NCBI GenBank assembly: GCA_022486705.1
Contig: JAKVKC010000009.1
Span: 16,680 to 80,679 of the forward strand
Direction of reading: 5' to 3'
Source of the DNA: Solobacterium sp.
GTDB lineage: Bacteria; Bacillota_I; Bacilli_A; Erysipelotrichales; Erysipelotrichaceae
Length of the DNA: 64,000 bases
The position numbers and the translations under genes were made by a program. Shown here one piece after another: positions 51,039 to 60,568 of this stretch. Below the pieces are notes generated by a model. That model saw nothing but the letters and a program-made list of their open reading frames with translations, made no database searches and was not told the DNA's origin. Each line of letters opens with the position of its first letter. Positions within the stretch are counted from its first letter, which is position 1.

Positions 51039-51533
51039 ATGTTTGAAATGTTTAAAAAGAAGGAAGCGGCAGTGAGCGTCAGCGATGATGTGATCGCAGC
51101 ACCGGCCGATGGAGAACTGTTTCCAATTGAATCTGTAAAAGATGAGGTATTTGCTCAGAAAATGATGGGAGACGGCGTAGCCTTTCGCTATAGCCAGGAT
51201 CATGTCGTTCTCTGCGCACCATGCAATGGTGTACTGAGCGTTCTGTTCCCAACGGGGCATGCGTTTGGCATCACGATGAACAATGGTGTTGAAGTACTTG
51301 TCCATATCGGCATCGATACCGTCAATGCCAAAGGCGATGGCTTCCGGCTGCTTAAAAAGAAGCAGGGAGATATGGTCAAAGCAGGCGATCCGATCGTGGA
51401 AGCAGATATCAGGAAATTGGGCCAGACATATGATATGAGCACGATGCTGATCATTACCGACAATCATGATCATAAGATCTCATTCATTGACCCATGTACT
51501 GTCACGAAAGGACAGTCCCTTCTGAAGCAGTAA
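51039..51533 (+). CDS. crr: PTS EIIA component, glucose type
   Basis: A 164-residue stand-alone EIIA of the glucose family. H74 and H89 are the active-site pair, in GHAFGI and VLVHIGIDTV; the latter is the phosphorylated one. It takes phosphate from HPr and passes it to the EIIB domain of MurP, which has no EIIA. The last gene of the MurNAc locus, 56 bases after the hydrolase; AAGGAG before the ATG. Confidence 0.95.
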   Translation: MFEMFKKKEAAVSVSDDVIAAPADGELFPIESVKDEVFAQKMMGDGVAFRYSQDHVVLCAPCNGVLSVLFPTGHAFGITMNNGVEVLVHIGIDTVNAKGDGFRLLKKKQGDMVKAGDPIVEADIRKLGQTYDMSTMLIITDNHDHKISFIDPCTVTKGQSLLKQ

Positions 51534-51545
51534 AGGAATTGAATC

Positions 51546-51582
51546 AGGAATGCTTTCTTGCCTTGGAAATGCATTCCTTTTT
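51546..51582 (+). terminator. Intrinsic terminator after the EIIA gene
   Basis: AGGAATGC pairs with GCATTCCT around a 17-base loop, then five T. Confidence 0.8.
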
Positions 51583-51623
51583 AATTCGTTTACGTATTGG
51601 CGTTTTTGTATAGGTAAAACCGG

Positions 51624-51638
51624 GTCCAAATGTTGGAC
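51624..51638. promoter_or_regulatory. Inverted repeat before the radical SAM gene
   Basis: GTCCAAATGTTGGAC, a perfect 6-bp inverted repeat with a three-base centre. TTGGAC in its right arm could be a -35 box with TAAAGT at 51658 (spacer 19). Candidate operator overlapping the promoter. Confidence 0.5.
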
Positions 51639-51710
51639 AGGGGCAATGAAATAGTGGTAAAGTAGCCATGTTTGATAAATACAATAAGAGATACTGTTGA
51701 GGGAGGAATT

Positions 51711-53228
51711 ATGGCAGGAACAGGCGAAAAGATGAAACATGCAGCTGAAAGAAAAGCAATTGAAGTAGTTGCGGATCAGCTGATCAAAAATCTGAAGAAA
51801 AAGGGCGATTATGCGGAGAGAACGGAGACATATTTAAAGATTGTTGATATGGCTGAAAAGTTCTATCCGGAAGCCAAAGATAAGATGGATGGCATCCGCA
51901 AATACGTATCTGATCCAAATCACAGATGGATGAGAATGATCAATCATATTATTGATGATGCAGATCCGAACTATGCAAAGATGATGCTCTTGGATCTTGG
52001 CTATGAGTCATTCTTCAGAGGTACAAAGACGATCCGTGAGAATCGTACAAAGTACAACTGCAATATTCCTTGGCTGATCCTGTTCGATCCAACGTCTGCA
52101 TGCAATATGCACTGTGTAGGATGCTGGTCCGGAACATATGGTCACAAGGCTTCTCTGACATATGAAGAGATGAATAAGATCGTTACCGAAGGCAAGGAGC
52201 TTGGTGCTCATTTGTATATGCTGACAGGCGGCGAACCTATGGTCCGCAAGAATGATGTTCTGCGTCTTTGTGAAGAACATCAGGACTGCTTCTTTGTTGC
52301 CTATTCCAACTCAACATTGATCGATGAGGAACTGTGCAAGAAGATCCAGAAGCTCGGCAACTTATCCTTCATGCTTTCAATTGAAGGAACACCGGATACC
52401 AATGATGCAAGACGCGGCAAGGGACACTATGCTGCAGCGATGCATGCCATGGATCTTTTGAAGCAGTATGGCATTATCTTCGGCACATCGATCTGCTATA
52501 CAAAGGATAATGTTGAAGCTGTTACATCTGATGAATTCTTCAATCTGCTGACAAGCAAGGGTGCTCACTATGGTTTCTATTTCCATCTGATGCCAGTTGG
52601 CAACAATGGTGTTCCTGAACTGATGCCTACCGTTGAGCAGAGAGAATATATGATCAAGCGGATCAGAAGCATCCGTACCGAAGAATCCAATATTGAATTC
52701 TTCCCAATGGACTTCCAGAATGATGGTGAATTTGTCGGCGGATGCATTGCCGGAGGCAGAAACTATTTCCATATCAATGCCAGCGGAGATGCTGAACCAT
52801 GTGTATTCATCCATTTCTCCAATACAAACATCAGAGATCATACGATCTTAGAGATGCTGCAGTCCCCATTGTTCATGGCATATCATGAAGGACAGCCATT
52901 CAACAGAAATCATCTGAGACCATGTCCTATGCTGGAGAATCCTGAACAGCTGAAGGAAATGGTAGCTGCTACAGGAGCTCATCAGACGAATGAAGAGTCT
53001 CCGGAAGAAGTTGATCATCTGATTGCTAAGACGATCCCTTATGCAGAAAAGTGGAAGCCGGTCGCAGATCGTATCTGGGCGGAAGAAAAGCATAAGAAGC
53101 CTGCATATGAGAACTACACAGCAGAGAAGCGTGAACATGCAGATCTTGCTGGATTCAAGCATGCCGACGGAACAGAGCATATTGATACAGATGTCAATGC
53201 GCCGGAACAGGAAAATAATATTCAGTAA
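51711..53228 (+). CDS. Radical SAM protein of unknown substrate
   Basis: A 505-residue radical SAM enzyme. The cluster motif is C131-x3-C135-x2-C138 in ACNMHCVGCWSGTYGH. An N-terminal helical domain (residues 1-115) precedes the barrel, which contains the SAM glycine motif TGGEP. A long C-terminal region with additional cysteines (GGCIAGG, PCVFIHF, RPCPML) may hold further clusters, as in SPASM-like extensions. Similar proteins are widespread in anaerobes, mostly without function; some relatives make membrane-spanning or ether lipids, but I cannot place this one. Start ATG 51711 after GGGAGGAATT. Single gene with its own terminator. Confidence 0.85.
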   Translation: MAGTGEKMKHAAERKAIEVVADQLIKNLKKKGDYAERTETYLKIVDMAEKFYPEAKDKMDGIRKYVSDPNHRWMRMINHIIDDADPNYAKMMLLDLGYESFFRGTKTIRENRTKYNCNIPWLILFDPTSACNMHCVGCWSGTYGHKASLTYEEMNKIVTEGKELGAHLYMLTGGEPMVRKNDVLRLCEEHQDCFFVAYSNSTLIDEELCKKIQKLGNLSFMLSIEGTPDTNDARRGKGHYAAAMHAMDLLKQYGIIFGTSICYTKDNVEAVTSDEFFNLLTSKGAHYGFYFHLMPVGNNGVPELMPTVEQREYMIKRIRSIRTEESNIEFFPMDFQNDGEFVGGCIAGGRNYFHINASGDAEPCVFIHFSNTNIRDHTILEMLQSPLFMAYHEGQPFNRNHLRPCPMLENPEQLKEMVAATGAHQTNEESPEEVDHLIAKTIPYAEKWKPVADRIWAEEKHKKPAYENYTAEKREHADLAGFKHADGTEHIDTDVNAPEQENNIQ

Positions 53229-53232
53229 TTTA

Positions 53233-53258
53233 GGCCGCTGCTGAACAGCGGTCTTTTC
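53233..53258 (+). terminator. Intrinsic terminator after the radical SAM gene
   Basis: GCCGCTG-CTGAA-CAGCGGT followed by a broken T-run (CTTTTCTTTT). Confidence 0.82.
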
Positions 53259-53337
53259 TTTTGCAATTCGGAAGGGAAACAATGCTTTTCCGGTGAATAG
53301 AAGGGTAGAGGGAAAAGGCCCTCATGGAGGAAAGCAT

Positions 53338-53712
53338 ATGTATGATCAGAATGCAGCAGAATTGATCGGCACCATCGCCGAAGCACCAAGATTTAAGAAG
53401 ACGGAGAATACAAACAGATCAAAAATTGATTTTGTTCTGAAGATCCATCGTCTGCAGTCACCGAATTCCTATGATCGGATCTATGTGACAGCCTGGGAGG
53501 ATCTGGCGGACCGCGTCAGGGAATCCTATGGACAGGGAGATCGTATTGCCGTGAAAGGAAAGATCAATGTCAGTTCCTATAAAGCCGGGGAACAGAACCG
53601 CTACTATACGCGGGTGATCGCAGATGAAGTAAGTATTCCCGCGGAGGAAAAAGGAAAAGGCTTTGGCTATGTCAAAGTTCCGGAAGAAAAGCCTGCGGAG
53701 CAGGATGCATGA
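53338..53712 (+). CDS. ssb: Single-stranded DNA-binding (OB-fold) protein
   Basis: A 124-residue OB-fold protein similar to SSB: IGTIAEAPRFKKTENTNRSKIDFVLKIHR, then ITAWEDLADRV-like VTAWEDLADRVRESYGQGDRIAVKGKINV. It lacks the long acidic tail with the DDDIPF tip, so it may be a secondary SSB or a PriB-like variant. The ATG follows GGAGGAAAGC. Its stop overlaps the ATG of the surface protein, an odd pairing. Confidence 0.85.
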   Translation: MYDQNAAELIGTIAEAPRFKKTENTNRSKIDFVLKIHRLQSPNSYDRIYVTAWEDLADRVRESYGQGDRIAVKGKINVSSYKAGEQNRYYTRVIADEVSIPAEEKGKGFGYVKVPEEKPAEQDA

Positions 53713-56198
53713 GAAAGAAGCTGCACTTGGCAATGGCTCTTCTTCTGCTGCAGACAGGGATCGTTCCTGTCTATGGCGAAGAAGAGAAGCAGATGATCCA
53801 TCTTTCTGTGCATGCAGAGGCAGATCCATCGATCCCATGTGCAGAAGCAGAATACGAGGTCTTTCAGGATGAACAGGCACTGCTTCCTGCGACAGATGAA
53901 AAAGGGGAAGCACTGATCCTGAAAACAGATGCGAAAGGCGAAGCACAGATGGAACTGCCATCGGCTTGCTTTCTGAAGATGAAGACAGCTGGAAAGGGAT
54001 ACTATATGGATCCGCAGGTCATAGCGGTAAAGAAAGAACTTTCCCTAGCCCAATGGCCGATCCGCTTTGCATACAAAGCCGGCGAACGTTCCGCTGCTAT
54101 GCAGCTGAAGACGGAGGATGGCACCTTGCTTCCAAGCAGTCAGGCAGAGGCAGGCCAGCACTATACAGTCTATGAGGCTTCGCCAGACAGCTATCATGCA
54201 GCAGTGCCCCTTTCTTTGGATATCCCGCTCTATCATGAAACAGAAAAGGATCCGATCATCCTTGAAGCAGCAGAACAGGAATATGGCTGCGCCGATATCA
54301 GTTTTCTCGATGGAGAAACAGAGACCGTCGGGATTGGATATCAGATCTATCAGGATGCTGAATGTACGGTAAAAGCCGTCGAAGTGTGCGGCCGCGAAAC
54401 AGAAGCAGTCAGTGAAATAAAAAAGAAGATGGTCTCATTGGCACCAGGAAATTACTTTCTGAAGATCCTTTCCATGCCCTCTGCGTATTGTCTTTCTTCC
54501 GATGCGCTTCCGTTTGCTGTAAAGGCCGGGGCAGATACGGCGGTGCAGGCTGCTTTGCGGAAAATGGCAGTGCATGTCCATGTCCTGGATATTTCATCAG
54601 GAAAAGAGATCCCGGCAGATATCAAATGCCGAGAAGAAGAACAGGTGCAGAAAGAAGAAAATTGGCAGAGGGAGAAGACCTACCAGATCCAAGCTGTGCC
54701 GAAAGATCCCGGATATTTTCAGCTTCAGATGCAGACAGCTGCTATTCCTGCGGATGCGGATGAGCCGCTGGACATTGTTTTCAAGGCCGTTCCTTTTGCC
54801 ATCCATGTACAGGGATCTGACAGTGAGACCGGTACAGATGTTGCCATGAAGTATGAGATCCGCAATTCTGCCGGTGCCCTTTTATCGGAGGCACGGGCAG
54901 GTGAGACGGTGATCTTTCATGAAATATCCTGTCTGCCGGGATATGAGGCAGCCAGCGATCAGCAGCTTGTCATTCCGGCTTCTTCTGAGGTACCGCAGAC
55001 GTATGAAATCTCCTTTCCGCATGTTCCATACACGCAGGTGAATATCCGCGGAACAATCGGTTCTTTGACCGCACTGTATACGGACGCATCCTGCACCTCC
55101 ATTGCTTTGGATCGCCATGGTATGCCAGCCCAGGCTGTGCTCATGGAAAATGAAGCTGTATTGGAAATGCCGAATGGTATCTATTATGTCAAGCAGAACG
55201 CTGCTCCTGCTGGATATTTTCTGGATCCGGTACATCATACAGTACGGTGCCAGCGGACCGTCAGTCTGGATACAGAACTTGTCTTCACCAATCAGAAAGC
55301 TGGTTTTTCCATCACCAGCACCGTTCATGGAAGCGGCACTCCGGAGATCATTTACGATATCAAAGAGAATGGGCAGGTCATTGCTTCGCTCAGCAGTGCT
55401 TCCGGCGGTTGGATCAGCGAAGGGATCAATGCGGGGCATACATATGAAGTCTCTGTACAGCAGATCCAAGGACAGTATCTGTACCAGGACGAACAAAGCG
55501 CCGTGCTGGAACAGGGCGATGCGCTGCCTTCTTTGGAATTTACCTTTGACCCATACATTGATCTGATCCTGCACAGCGATGGCAAAAGCGCAGTCAAAGG
55601 AGCACTTTATCTAGATGCAGAACAGAATGAAAAAGCATTGGATATCTTTGGCAATCCATGTGAGATGCAGCTGTCTTCGCAGGGCGCCAGTGTCAAGCTT
55701 GCCCCAGGAACCTATTGGTTCATCAGTGAAGCAGTACCTCACTGCTATCGTACAAAAAAAGAGATCATCATTGCGGAAGGATCGCTCCAGCAGAATGTCC
55801 AGATCGATCCGGCATCGGTCAAGGCATCCATTGAGATCGACAATATCGGTGAAGGCAGCCATACCATGGAACTGCGTGATGAAGATGGCAATCTGATCAA
55901 GACATGGAAGGCAGACGAGGAAAACAAAGCAGTCGCTGCGGAAAAATTGGAAGCAGGGAAGAATTATTCTGTGAAGGATAAAGACTCGGGAGAGGAAACA
56001 GACTTTGCTATGCCGGAAGAAGAACCAGCAGAGAAGCCTGTTATCAAGGTGGAGACCAAGGAAAAGAAGGAAGATCAGATAGAGCAGAAAGAGGCGCCCC
56101 AGGTCCTTTGGCTGTTCGGCGGTGCAGCTGCGCTGATAGCAGCGGCCGGCGGCGGGCTGCTCATGCACCATAGAAATGAAAAAGGTTTCAAAGAATGA
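53709..56198 (+). CDS. Large surface protein with SpaA/prealbumin-like modules
   Basis: An 829-residue exported protein. N-terminal signal peptide (LHLAMALLLLQTGIVPVYG) and a C-terminal membrane helix (VLWLFGGAAALIAAAGGGLLMH) followed by a basic tail; no LPXTG before it, so anchoring is by the helix. Three related modules with the pattern Y-x-D-A-x-x-x-x-A-L-D-x-x-G (about residues 210, 453 and 630), each ending in PGxYxxK...APxGY, are SpaA/Cna-B-like domains used in pili and adhesins. The C-terminal part before the helix is Glu/Lys-rich. Starts ATGA over the ssb-like gene. Confidence 0.72.
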   Translation: MRKKLHLAMALLLLQTGIVPVYGEEEKQMIHLSVHAEADPSIPCAEAEYEVFQDEQALLPATDEKGEALILKTDAKGEAQMELPSACFLKMKTAGKGYYMDPQVIAVKKELSLAQWPIRFAYKAGERSAAMQLKTEDGTLLPSSQAEAGQHYTVYEASPDSYHAAVPLSLDIPLYHETEKDPIILEAAEQEYGCADISFLDGETETVGIGYQIYQDAECTVKAVEVCGRETEAVSEIKKKMVSLAPGNYFLKILSMPSAYCLSSDALPFAVKAGADTAVQAALRKMAVHVHVLDISSGKEIPADIKCREEEQVQKEENWQREKTYQIQAVPKDPGYFQLQMQTAAIPADADEPLDIVFKAVPFAIHVQGSDSETGTDVAMKYEIRNSAGALLSEARAGETVIFHEISCLPGYEAASDQQLVIPASSEVPQTYEISFPHVPYTQVNIRGTIGSLTALYTDASCTSIALDRHGMPAQAVLMENEAVLEMPNGIYYVKQNAAPAGYFLDPVHHTVRCQRTVSLDTELVFTNQKAGFSITSTVHGSGTPEIIYDIKENGQVIASLSSASGGWISEGINAGHTYEVSVQQIQGQYLYQDEQSAVLEQGDALPSLEFTFDPYIDLILHSDGKSAVKGALYLDAEQNEKALDIFGNPCEMQLSSQGASVKLAPGTYWFISEAVPHCYRTKKEIIIAEGSLQQNVQIDPASVKASIEIDNIGEGSHTMELRDEDGNLIKTWKADEENKAVAAEKLEAGKNYSVKDKDSGEETDFAMPEEEPAEKPVIKVETKEKKEDQIEQKEAPQVLWLFGGAAALIAAAGGGLLMHHRNEKGFKE

Positions 56199-56216
56199 AA
56201 ACAGTATCATTTACTC

Positions 56217-56244
56217 TTGACTAGTCGATCTGGAATGCTAGAAT
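56217..56244 (+). promoter_or_regulatory. Promoter of the his operon
   Basis: TTGACT and TAGAAT with a 16-base spacer and a TGC extension; predicted start near 56251, at the beginning of the T-box leader. Confidence 0.75.
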
Positions 56245-56250
56245 GAAAAC

Positions 56251-56508
56251 ATCAAGAAAGCGCTGATGGGAAAAAGTAGCTGGATCGTACTGATAAAGAG
56301 AACTTCCGTTTGATGAGAAGGAAGGACAGAAGGTACAGTGAAAACACATCCCGGAGCAGTTCATCTGAACACAGTAAGGTGAAACGGCGGTGCCCGTTAC
56401 AGCACAAGAGTATGTTGGTACTCAATGAGACTGAAGACCGTGAGGCTTCAGTGAAATCAGGTGGAATCACGTCATAACAAGACGTCCCGATATGGGGCGC
56501 CTTTTTGT
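56251..56508 (+). ncRNA. T-box leader of the his operon (histidine tRNA sensor)
   Basis: T-box AGGTGGAATCACG at 56459-56471, then the terminator. CAC at 56345-56347, followed by ATCCCGGAGCAG, is in the position of the specifier and encodes histidine; it mirrors the layout of the ileS leader (ATC followed by ACTTTCCGAGCAG). Uncharged tRNA-His, for example the one at 38767-38844, would allow read-through into hisZ. Confidence 0.92.
56480..56508 (+). terminator. T-box regulated terminator before hisZ
   Basis: AGACGTCCC and GGGGCGCCT pair (one mismatch, one G-U) around a short loop, with five T. Confidence 0.85.
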
Positions 56509-56530
56509 TTATTGCTGGAAGGAGAAAACG

Positions 56531-57628
56531 ATGAACCAGATCAGAATACCGCAGGGAATGAGAGACTTGATCAGTGAAGAATGTGAAAAGAAAGAGGCAT
56601 TGAAAACAAGAATTGAAAAGGTCTTTGCTTCGTATGGCTACCGGCCATTAAAGACGCCGGCGATCGAATACCTTGAAACCTATGCCAATGGCTACGGGGA
56701 TATGGCAGATGAAGAAATGTATAAGTTCTTTGATCAGGAGGGAAGGACACTTGTGCTGCGGGCAGATATGACCGTTCCGATTGCCAGAATGTGTGCTTCA
56801 AAGTTCAGCAATGCGATGCCGCCTTTCCGCTTCCGCTATTGTTCGGATGTATTCAAGGTGCGCCATACTTTTGCGGGACAGCGCAGTGAAGTGACGGACT
56901 GCGGCATTGAACTGATCGGCTGCGACAGCCGTTCGGATCTGGAGGTCCTATGCACGGCCTTGGATACGATGCAGGCCATTGGTGCCAAAGAATATGTCTT
57001 GGAGATCGGCAACAGCGAATTCTTCCGCAATGCCTGCCATGCGACACACTTGTCAGAGGAGGCGGGCAGAAGACTTGCCCAGCTGATCGACCGCAAATCA
57101 ATGGTCGAACTGCAGGAATACTTAAAGACACTTGAACTGGAAGAAAGATCAAGGAACTTCTTCCAGCAGCTGCCGATGCTTGGCGGCGGACAGGAAGCAC
57201 TGCTTCAGGCAGAACAGATCAGCTTTACGGATTCTCTGAAGGATGAAGTGCAGACGCTGAAGGATCTGTATGCCGACTTGCAGTCGCTTGGCTATGGATC
57301 GCAGATCCGCTTCGATTTCGGCAAAGTGCCGCATCTGGATTATTATACCGGCATCATCTTTGAAGGCTATGTCGGCAATGTCGGAACATCGGTACTGAGC
57401 GGAGGCCGCTATGATTCACTGCTGAAGAAGTTCGGCCGCGATCTTCCAGCCTGCGGTTTCTCGGTAAAGCTGGATTCTCTGATCGATATCCTGCCGGAAG
57501 AAAAGACAGATATCACAAAGCTCTATTATGAAAGAGGAAAAGAAGCAGAAGCCTTAAAGCAGGCAAAGCAGCTCCGTCAAAAAGGTGCGGTAGAACTGGT
57601 GGAAAAAGTTCGGGAGGAAAAAGCATGA
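56531..57628 (+). CDS. hisZ: ATP phosphoribosyltransferase regulatory subunit
   Basis: A 365-residue HisZ, a catalytically inactive HisRS-like protein that forms the octameric enzyme with short HisG. PQGMRDLISEE at the start and DYYTGIIFEGYVG near residue 275 are class II synthetase motifs. The anticodon-binding domain of HisRS is missing, as in HisZ. ATG 56531 after AGGAGAA; an upstream in-frame extension of 13 codons lies in the leader. The operon's first gene; the stop overlaps hisG. Confidence 0.93.
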   Translation: MNQIRIPQGMRDLISEECEKKEALKTRIEKVFASYGYRPLKTPAIEYLETYANGYGDMADEEMYKFFDQEGRTLVLRADMTVPIARMCASKFSNAMPPFRFRYCSDVFKVRHTFAGQRSEVTDCGIELIGCDSRSDLEVLCTALDTMQAIGAKEYVLEIGNSEFFRNACHATHLSEEAGRRLAQLIDRKSMVELQEYLKTLELEERSRNFFQQLPMLGGGQEALLQAEQISFTDSLKDEVQTLKDLYADLQSLGYGSQIRFDFGKVPHLDYYTGIIFEGYVGNVGTSVLSGGRYDSLLKKFGRDLPACGFSVKLDSLIDILPEEKTDITKLYYERGKEAEALKQAKQLRQKGAVELVEKVREEKA

Positions 57629-58251
57629 GCTTATCAATTGCTTTGACAAAAGGAAGACTGGAAGAGAAGACTGTAGCGATGCTGGAAAAGAGCGGCTATG
57701 GTGTTGAACGTCTGAAAGATAAAGGAAGAGCATTGATCTTTCCGGATACCAAGAAAGATATTCAGTACTTCCTGGCAAAGCCGAATGATGTCATCACGTA
57801 TGTAGAACATGGCGTTGCCGATATAGGCATTGTCGGAAAAGATACTTTGATGGAAGGCGGCAAAGATTATTATGAACTGCTGGATATGAATACCGGGATC
57901 TGCCAGTTCATTCTGGCTGGATTGCCTGGGAACAATCCTTTGGAAAAAGTAGGACATATCAAGATCGGCACCAAATATCCCAATGTGACTGCCTCGTATT
58001 TCCATGCCAAGGGAATGGAACCGGAGATCATCAAGATCGATGGCTCTGTAGAATTGGGGCCGGTGCTGGGACTCTGCGATGGCATCGTTGATATCATGGA
58101 AACAGGAACGACGCTGAAAGAAAATGGACTTGTCGTATTTGATACCGTATGCCGGATCAGTGCCCGTGCAATTGTGAATAAGGTCAGCTTCAAGCTGAAG
58201 AAAGATGAGGTCAATGCTTTTCTGAATGATCTCAGAGAAAGTGAGAAATAA
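57625..58251 (+). CDS. hisG: ATP phosphoribosyltransferase, short form
   Basis: A 208-residue HisG catalytic subunit of the short type, which needs HisZ. Motifs: ALTKGRLEEKTVAML, the phosphate-binding IGTKYPNVTASYFHAKGMEPEIIKIDGSVELGPVLGL, and GIVDIMETGTTLKENGL, the last being the PRPP site. First step of histidine synthesis. Overlaps hisZ by four bases. Confidence 0.96.
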   Translation: MSLSIALTKGRLEEKTVAMLEKSGYGVERLKDKGRALIFPDTKKDIQYFLAKPNDVITYVEHGVADIGIVGKDTLMEGGKDYYELLDMNTGICQFILAGLPGNNPLEKVGHIKIGTKYPNVTASYFHAKGMEPEIIKIDGSVELGPVLGLCDGIVDIMETGTTLKENGLVVFDTVCRISARAIVNKVSFKLKKDEVNAFLNDLRESEK

Positions 58252-58254
58252 AAT

Positions 58255-59550
58255 ATGCTGAAAGAAATAAAAAAAGAAGATCAGAAGCAGCTGAGAGAAT
58301 ATCTCGATTCCCGTACTCAGGAGATCAATGCGGATGTATTGGTAAAAGTATCTGATATCCTGCATCGTGTACGGGAAGAAAAAGATGCGGCACTCAGAGA
58401 GTTTACGAAAAAATTCGATGTGGTCGATCTGCAGGATTTCCGCGTCAGTGAAGAGGAGATCAATGAAGCTGAAAAACAATGCGATCCTTTCTTCATGGAA
58501 GCCATGAGAAAAGCAGCAGCGAATATCCGTACATTCCATGAAGCACAGGTGCAGCATTCCTATCTACAGGAAAAAGAGATGGGCATCTACTTAGGACAGA
58601 GAGTCCTGCCGTTAGCTTCGGTAGGCATTTATGTGCCAGGCGGACGCGCACAGTATCCTTCATCTGTACTGATGAATGCGATCCCAGCTCATGTAGCAGG
58701 GGTCAAGCGGATCGTTATGGTCACGCCGCCGAACAAAGAAGGCGGGATCAATCCGAATATTGCTTTTGCGGCTCGCTTAGCAGGTGTTACCGAGATCTAT
58801 AAAGTCGGCGGTGCGCAGGCCATCGGTGCTTTGGCATATGGCACAGAGTCGATCCCAGCGGTAGACAAGATCGTCGGCCCAGGCAATATCTATGTAGCTG
58901 CTGCGAAGAAGCTTGTTTACGGCAAAGTGGATATTGATATGATCGCCGGTCCTTCTGAGATCTTAGCTGTTGCGGATGAAGGTGCCGATCCATGCTATGT
59001 CGCTGCCGATCTGCTGTCCCAAGCGGAACATGACCCATTGGCTTCAGCCATTCTGCTGACCGATTCAAGAAAGCTTCTTGAAAAAGTCGATCAGGAACTG
59101 AAGAGACAGTCTGCCCTGCTGCCAAAGAGAGAGATCGTTGAACAGTCCCTGCAGAATTATGGCAAAGCGATCGTCTGTGATTCCATTTCGGAGTGCATTG
59201 CATTTGCCAATGCGATTGCCCCAGAGCACTTAGAGCTCTGCGTTAAAGATGCGATGAACTATTTAGGCGAAGCCGTCAATGCCGGATCGATCTTCTTAGG
59301 ATACTACACATGCGAATCGATCGGTGATTACTTCGGCGGTACAAATCATGTCCTGCCGACCAGCGGAACGGCACGGTTCTCCAGTGCCCTTGGCGTGGAT
59401 GCCTTTATCAAGAAATCATATTTCATGCACTATACCAAAGAAGCAGTGAATGCATATGGAAAGTATATTGTCTCCATGGCAAAGCAGGAAGGACTGCAGG
59501 GCCATGCACAGGCAGTGCTTGTGAGGATGGATGATGGCAAAGAAAATTGA
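58255..59550 (+). CDS. hisD: Histidinol dehydrogenase
   Basis: A 431-residue HisD that oxidises histidinol twice to histidine, zinc-dependent. Motifs: LPLASVGIYVPGGRAQYPSSVLMNAIPA near residue 118, GAQAIGALAYGTESIPAVDKIVGPGN, DMIAGPSE, and zinc/catalytic histidines in NAIAPEHLEL and GTNHVLPTSGTARFSS. Three bases after hisG. It ends in an overlap with hisC. Confidence 0.96.
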   Translation: MLKEIKKEDQKQLREYLDSRTQEINADVLVKVSDILHRVREEKDAALREFTKKFDVVDLQDFRVSEEEINEAEKQCDPFFMEAMRKAAANIRTFHEAQVQHSYLQEKEMGIYLGQRVLPLASVGIYVPGGRAQYPSSVLMNAIPAHVAGVKRIVMVTPPNKEGGINPNIAFAARLAGVTEIYKVGGAQAIGALAYGTESIPAVDKIVGPGNIYVAAAKKLVYGKVDIDMIAGPSEILAVADEGADPCYVAADLLSQAEHDPLASAILLTDSRKLLEKVDQELKRQSALLPKREIVEQSLQNYGKAIVCDSISECIAFANAIAPEHLELCVKDAMNYLGEAVNAGSIFLGYYTCESIGDYFGGTNHVLPTSGTARFSSALGVDAFIKKSYFMHYTKEAVNAYGKYIVSMAKQEGLQGHAQAVLVRMDDGKEN

Positions 59551-60568
59551 AGCATACAGCGGCCAGAAACAGAGCGGCATTCTTCTGAATGCAAATGAAA
59601 GCTCAGAGAATCTGACGCCGGATATCATCCAGGAGATCATGCATGCCGTCGAGAATACTGCTTTCAATCGGTACCCTGATACAGAGCAGAAAGAACTGCG
59701 CCAGGCATACGCCAAAGCAATGGGACTGCAGACAGAACAGGTCTTAGCTGGCAATGGTTCCGATCAGATGCTTGGTCTATTGATCGGCATGTTCTTGGGC
59801 AAAGGAAAATCACTGTATACATATGATCCTGATTTTTCCATGTATGATTACTACGCTTCATCCTATGAAGCAGATGTTGAAAAATATACGCTCCCATATG
59901 ATGGCTCTTTGAATATTGAAAGCTTTATCCAGCATGGCAGAGAGAAGAAAGTATCTCTGGTCATGTTCTCCAATCCGAACAATCCAACAGGAAACTGCCT
60001 CAGTATTGAACAGATCAGAAAGATCACTGCCGGCTTTGCCCCGACCCCCGTGGTCATCGATGAAGCATATTTTGAATTTTCAGATGAAACAAGTGCGCTC
60101 ACACTGTTAGCAGATTATGATAATCTGTATGTAACAAGAACACTGTCAAAGGCATATGGCCTTGCCGGTGTCAGGCTTGGCTTTTTGATTTCTTCGGCTG
60201 CGAATATGGCACAGATCATTCCTTCTTCTGTTCCTTATGCACTGAATCGTATCTCCATGAAGATCGGTGCGATCGTACTGAGCCATGCGGATCAGATCCA
60301 GGAGAAGATTGCGGAAACAAAGAAACGCCGCAATGAGATGTATGCAAAAGTGAAAGAGTTCAGATCTATTCAGTTCTATCCAAGTCAGGCTAATTTCCTG
60401 CATGGATGCTGCGATCATAAAGAAGAACTGCTGGCAATGTTTGCCAAAGAAAATATCGCGATCCGCAATTATCAGGGAAAGAATACCTTCCGCATTACCA
60501 TTGGCAATGCCGAAGAGAATGAAAAAGTATGGCAGGTACTGAAACAGTACGAGGAGGAATTCGCATGA
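59531..60568 (+). CDS. hisC: Histidinol-phosphate aminotransferase
   Basis: A 345-residue class I/II aminotransferase. The PLP lysine is in TRTLSKAYGLAGVRLGF; SNPNNPTGNC is the usual loop. It converts imidazole acetol phosphate to histidinol phosphate. The start may be ATG 59531 or 59534; GAGG precedes both. It overlaps hisD by 20 bases and hisB by four. Confidence 0.94.
   Translation: MMAKKIEAYSGQKQSGILLNANESSENLTPDIIQEIMHAVENTAFNRYPDTEQKELRQAYAKAMGLQTEQVLAGNGSDQMLGLLIGMFLGKGKSLYTYDPDFSMYDYYASSYEADVEKYTLPYDGSLNIESFIQHGREKKVSLVMFSNPNNPTGNCLSIEQIRKITAGFAPTPVVIDEAYFEFSDETSALTLLADYDNLYVTRTLSKAYGLAGVRLGFLISSAANMAQIIPSSVPYALNRISMKIGAIVLSHADQIQEKIAETKKRRNEMYAKVKEFRSIQFYPSQANFLHGCCDHKEELLAMFAKENIAIRNYQGKNTFRITIGNAEENEKVWQVLKQYEEEFA

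Noticed and set aside
57634..58557. Long minus-strand frame (307 codons) opposite hisG and hisD
   Set aside because: Antisense to two clearly functional genes, without a ribosome site or any recognisable domain; long antisense frames are common in this composition.
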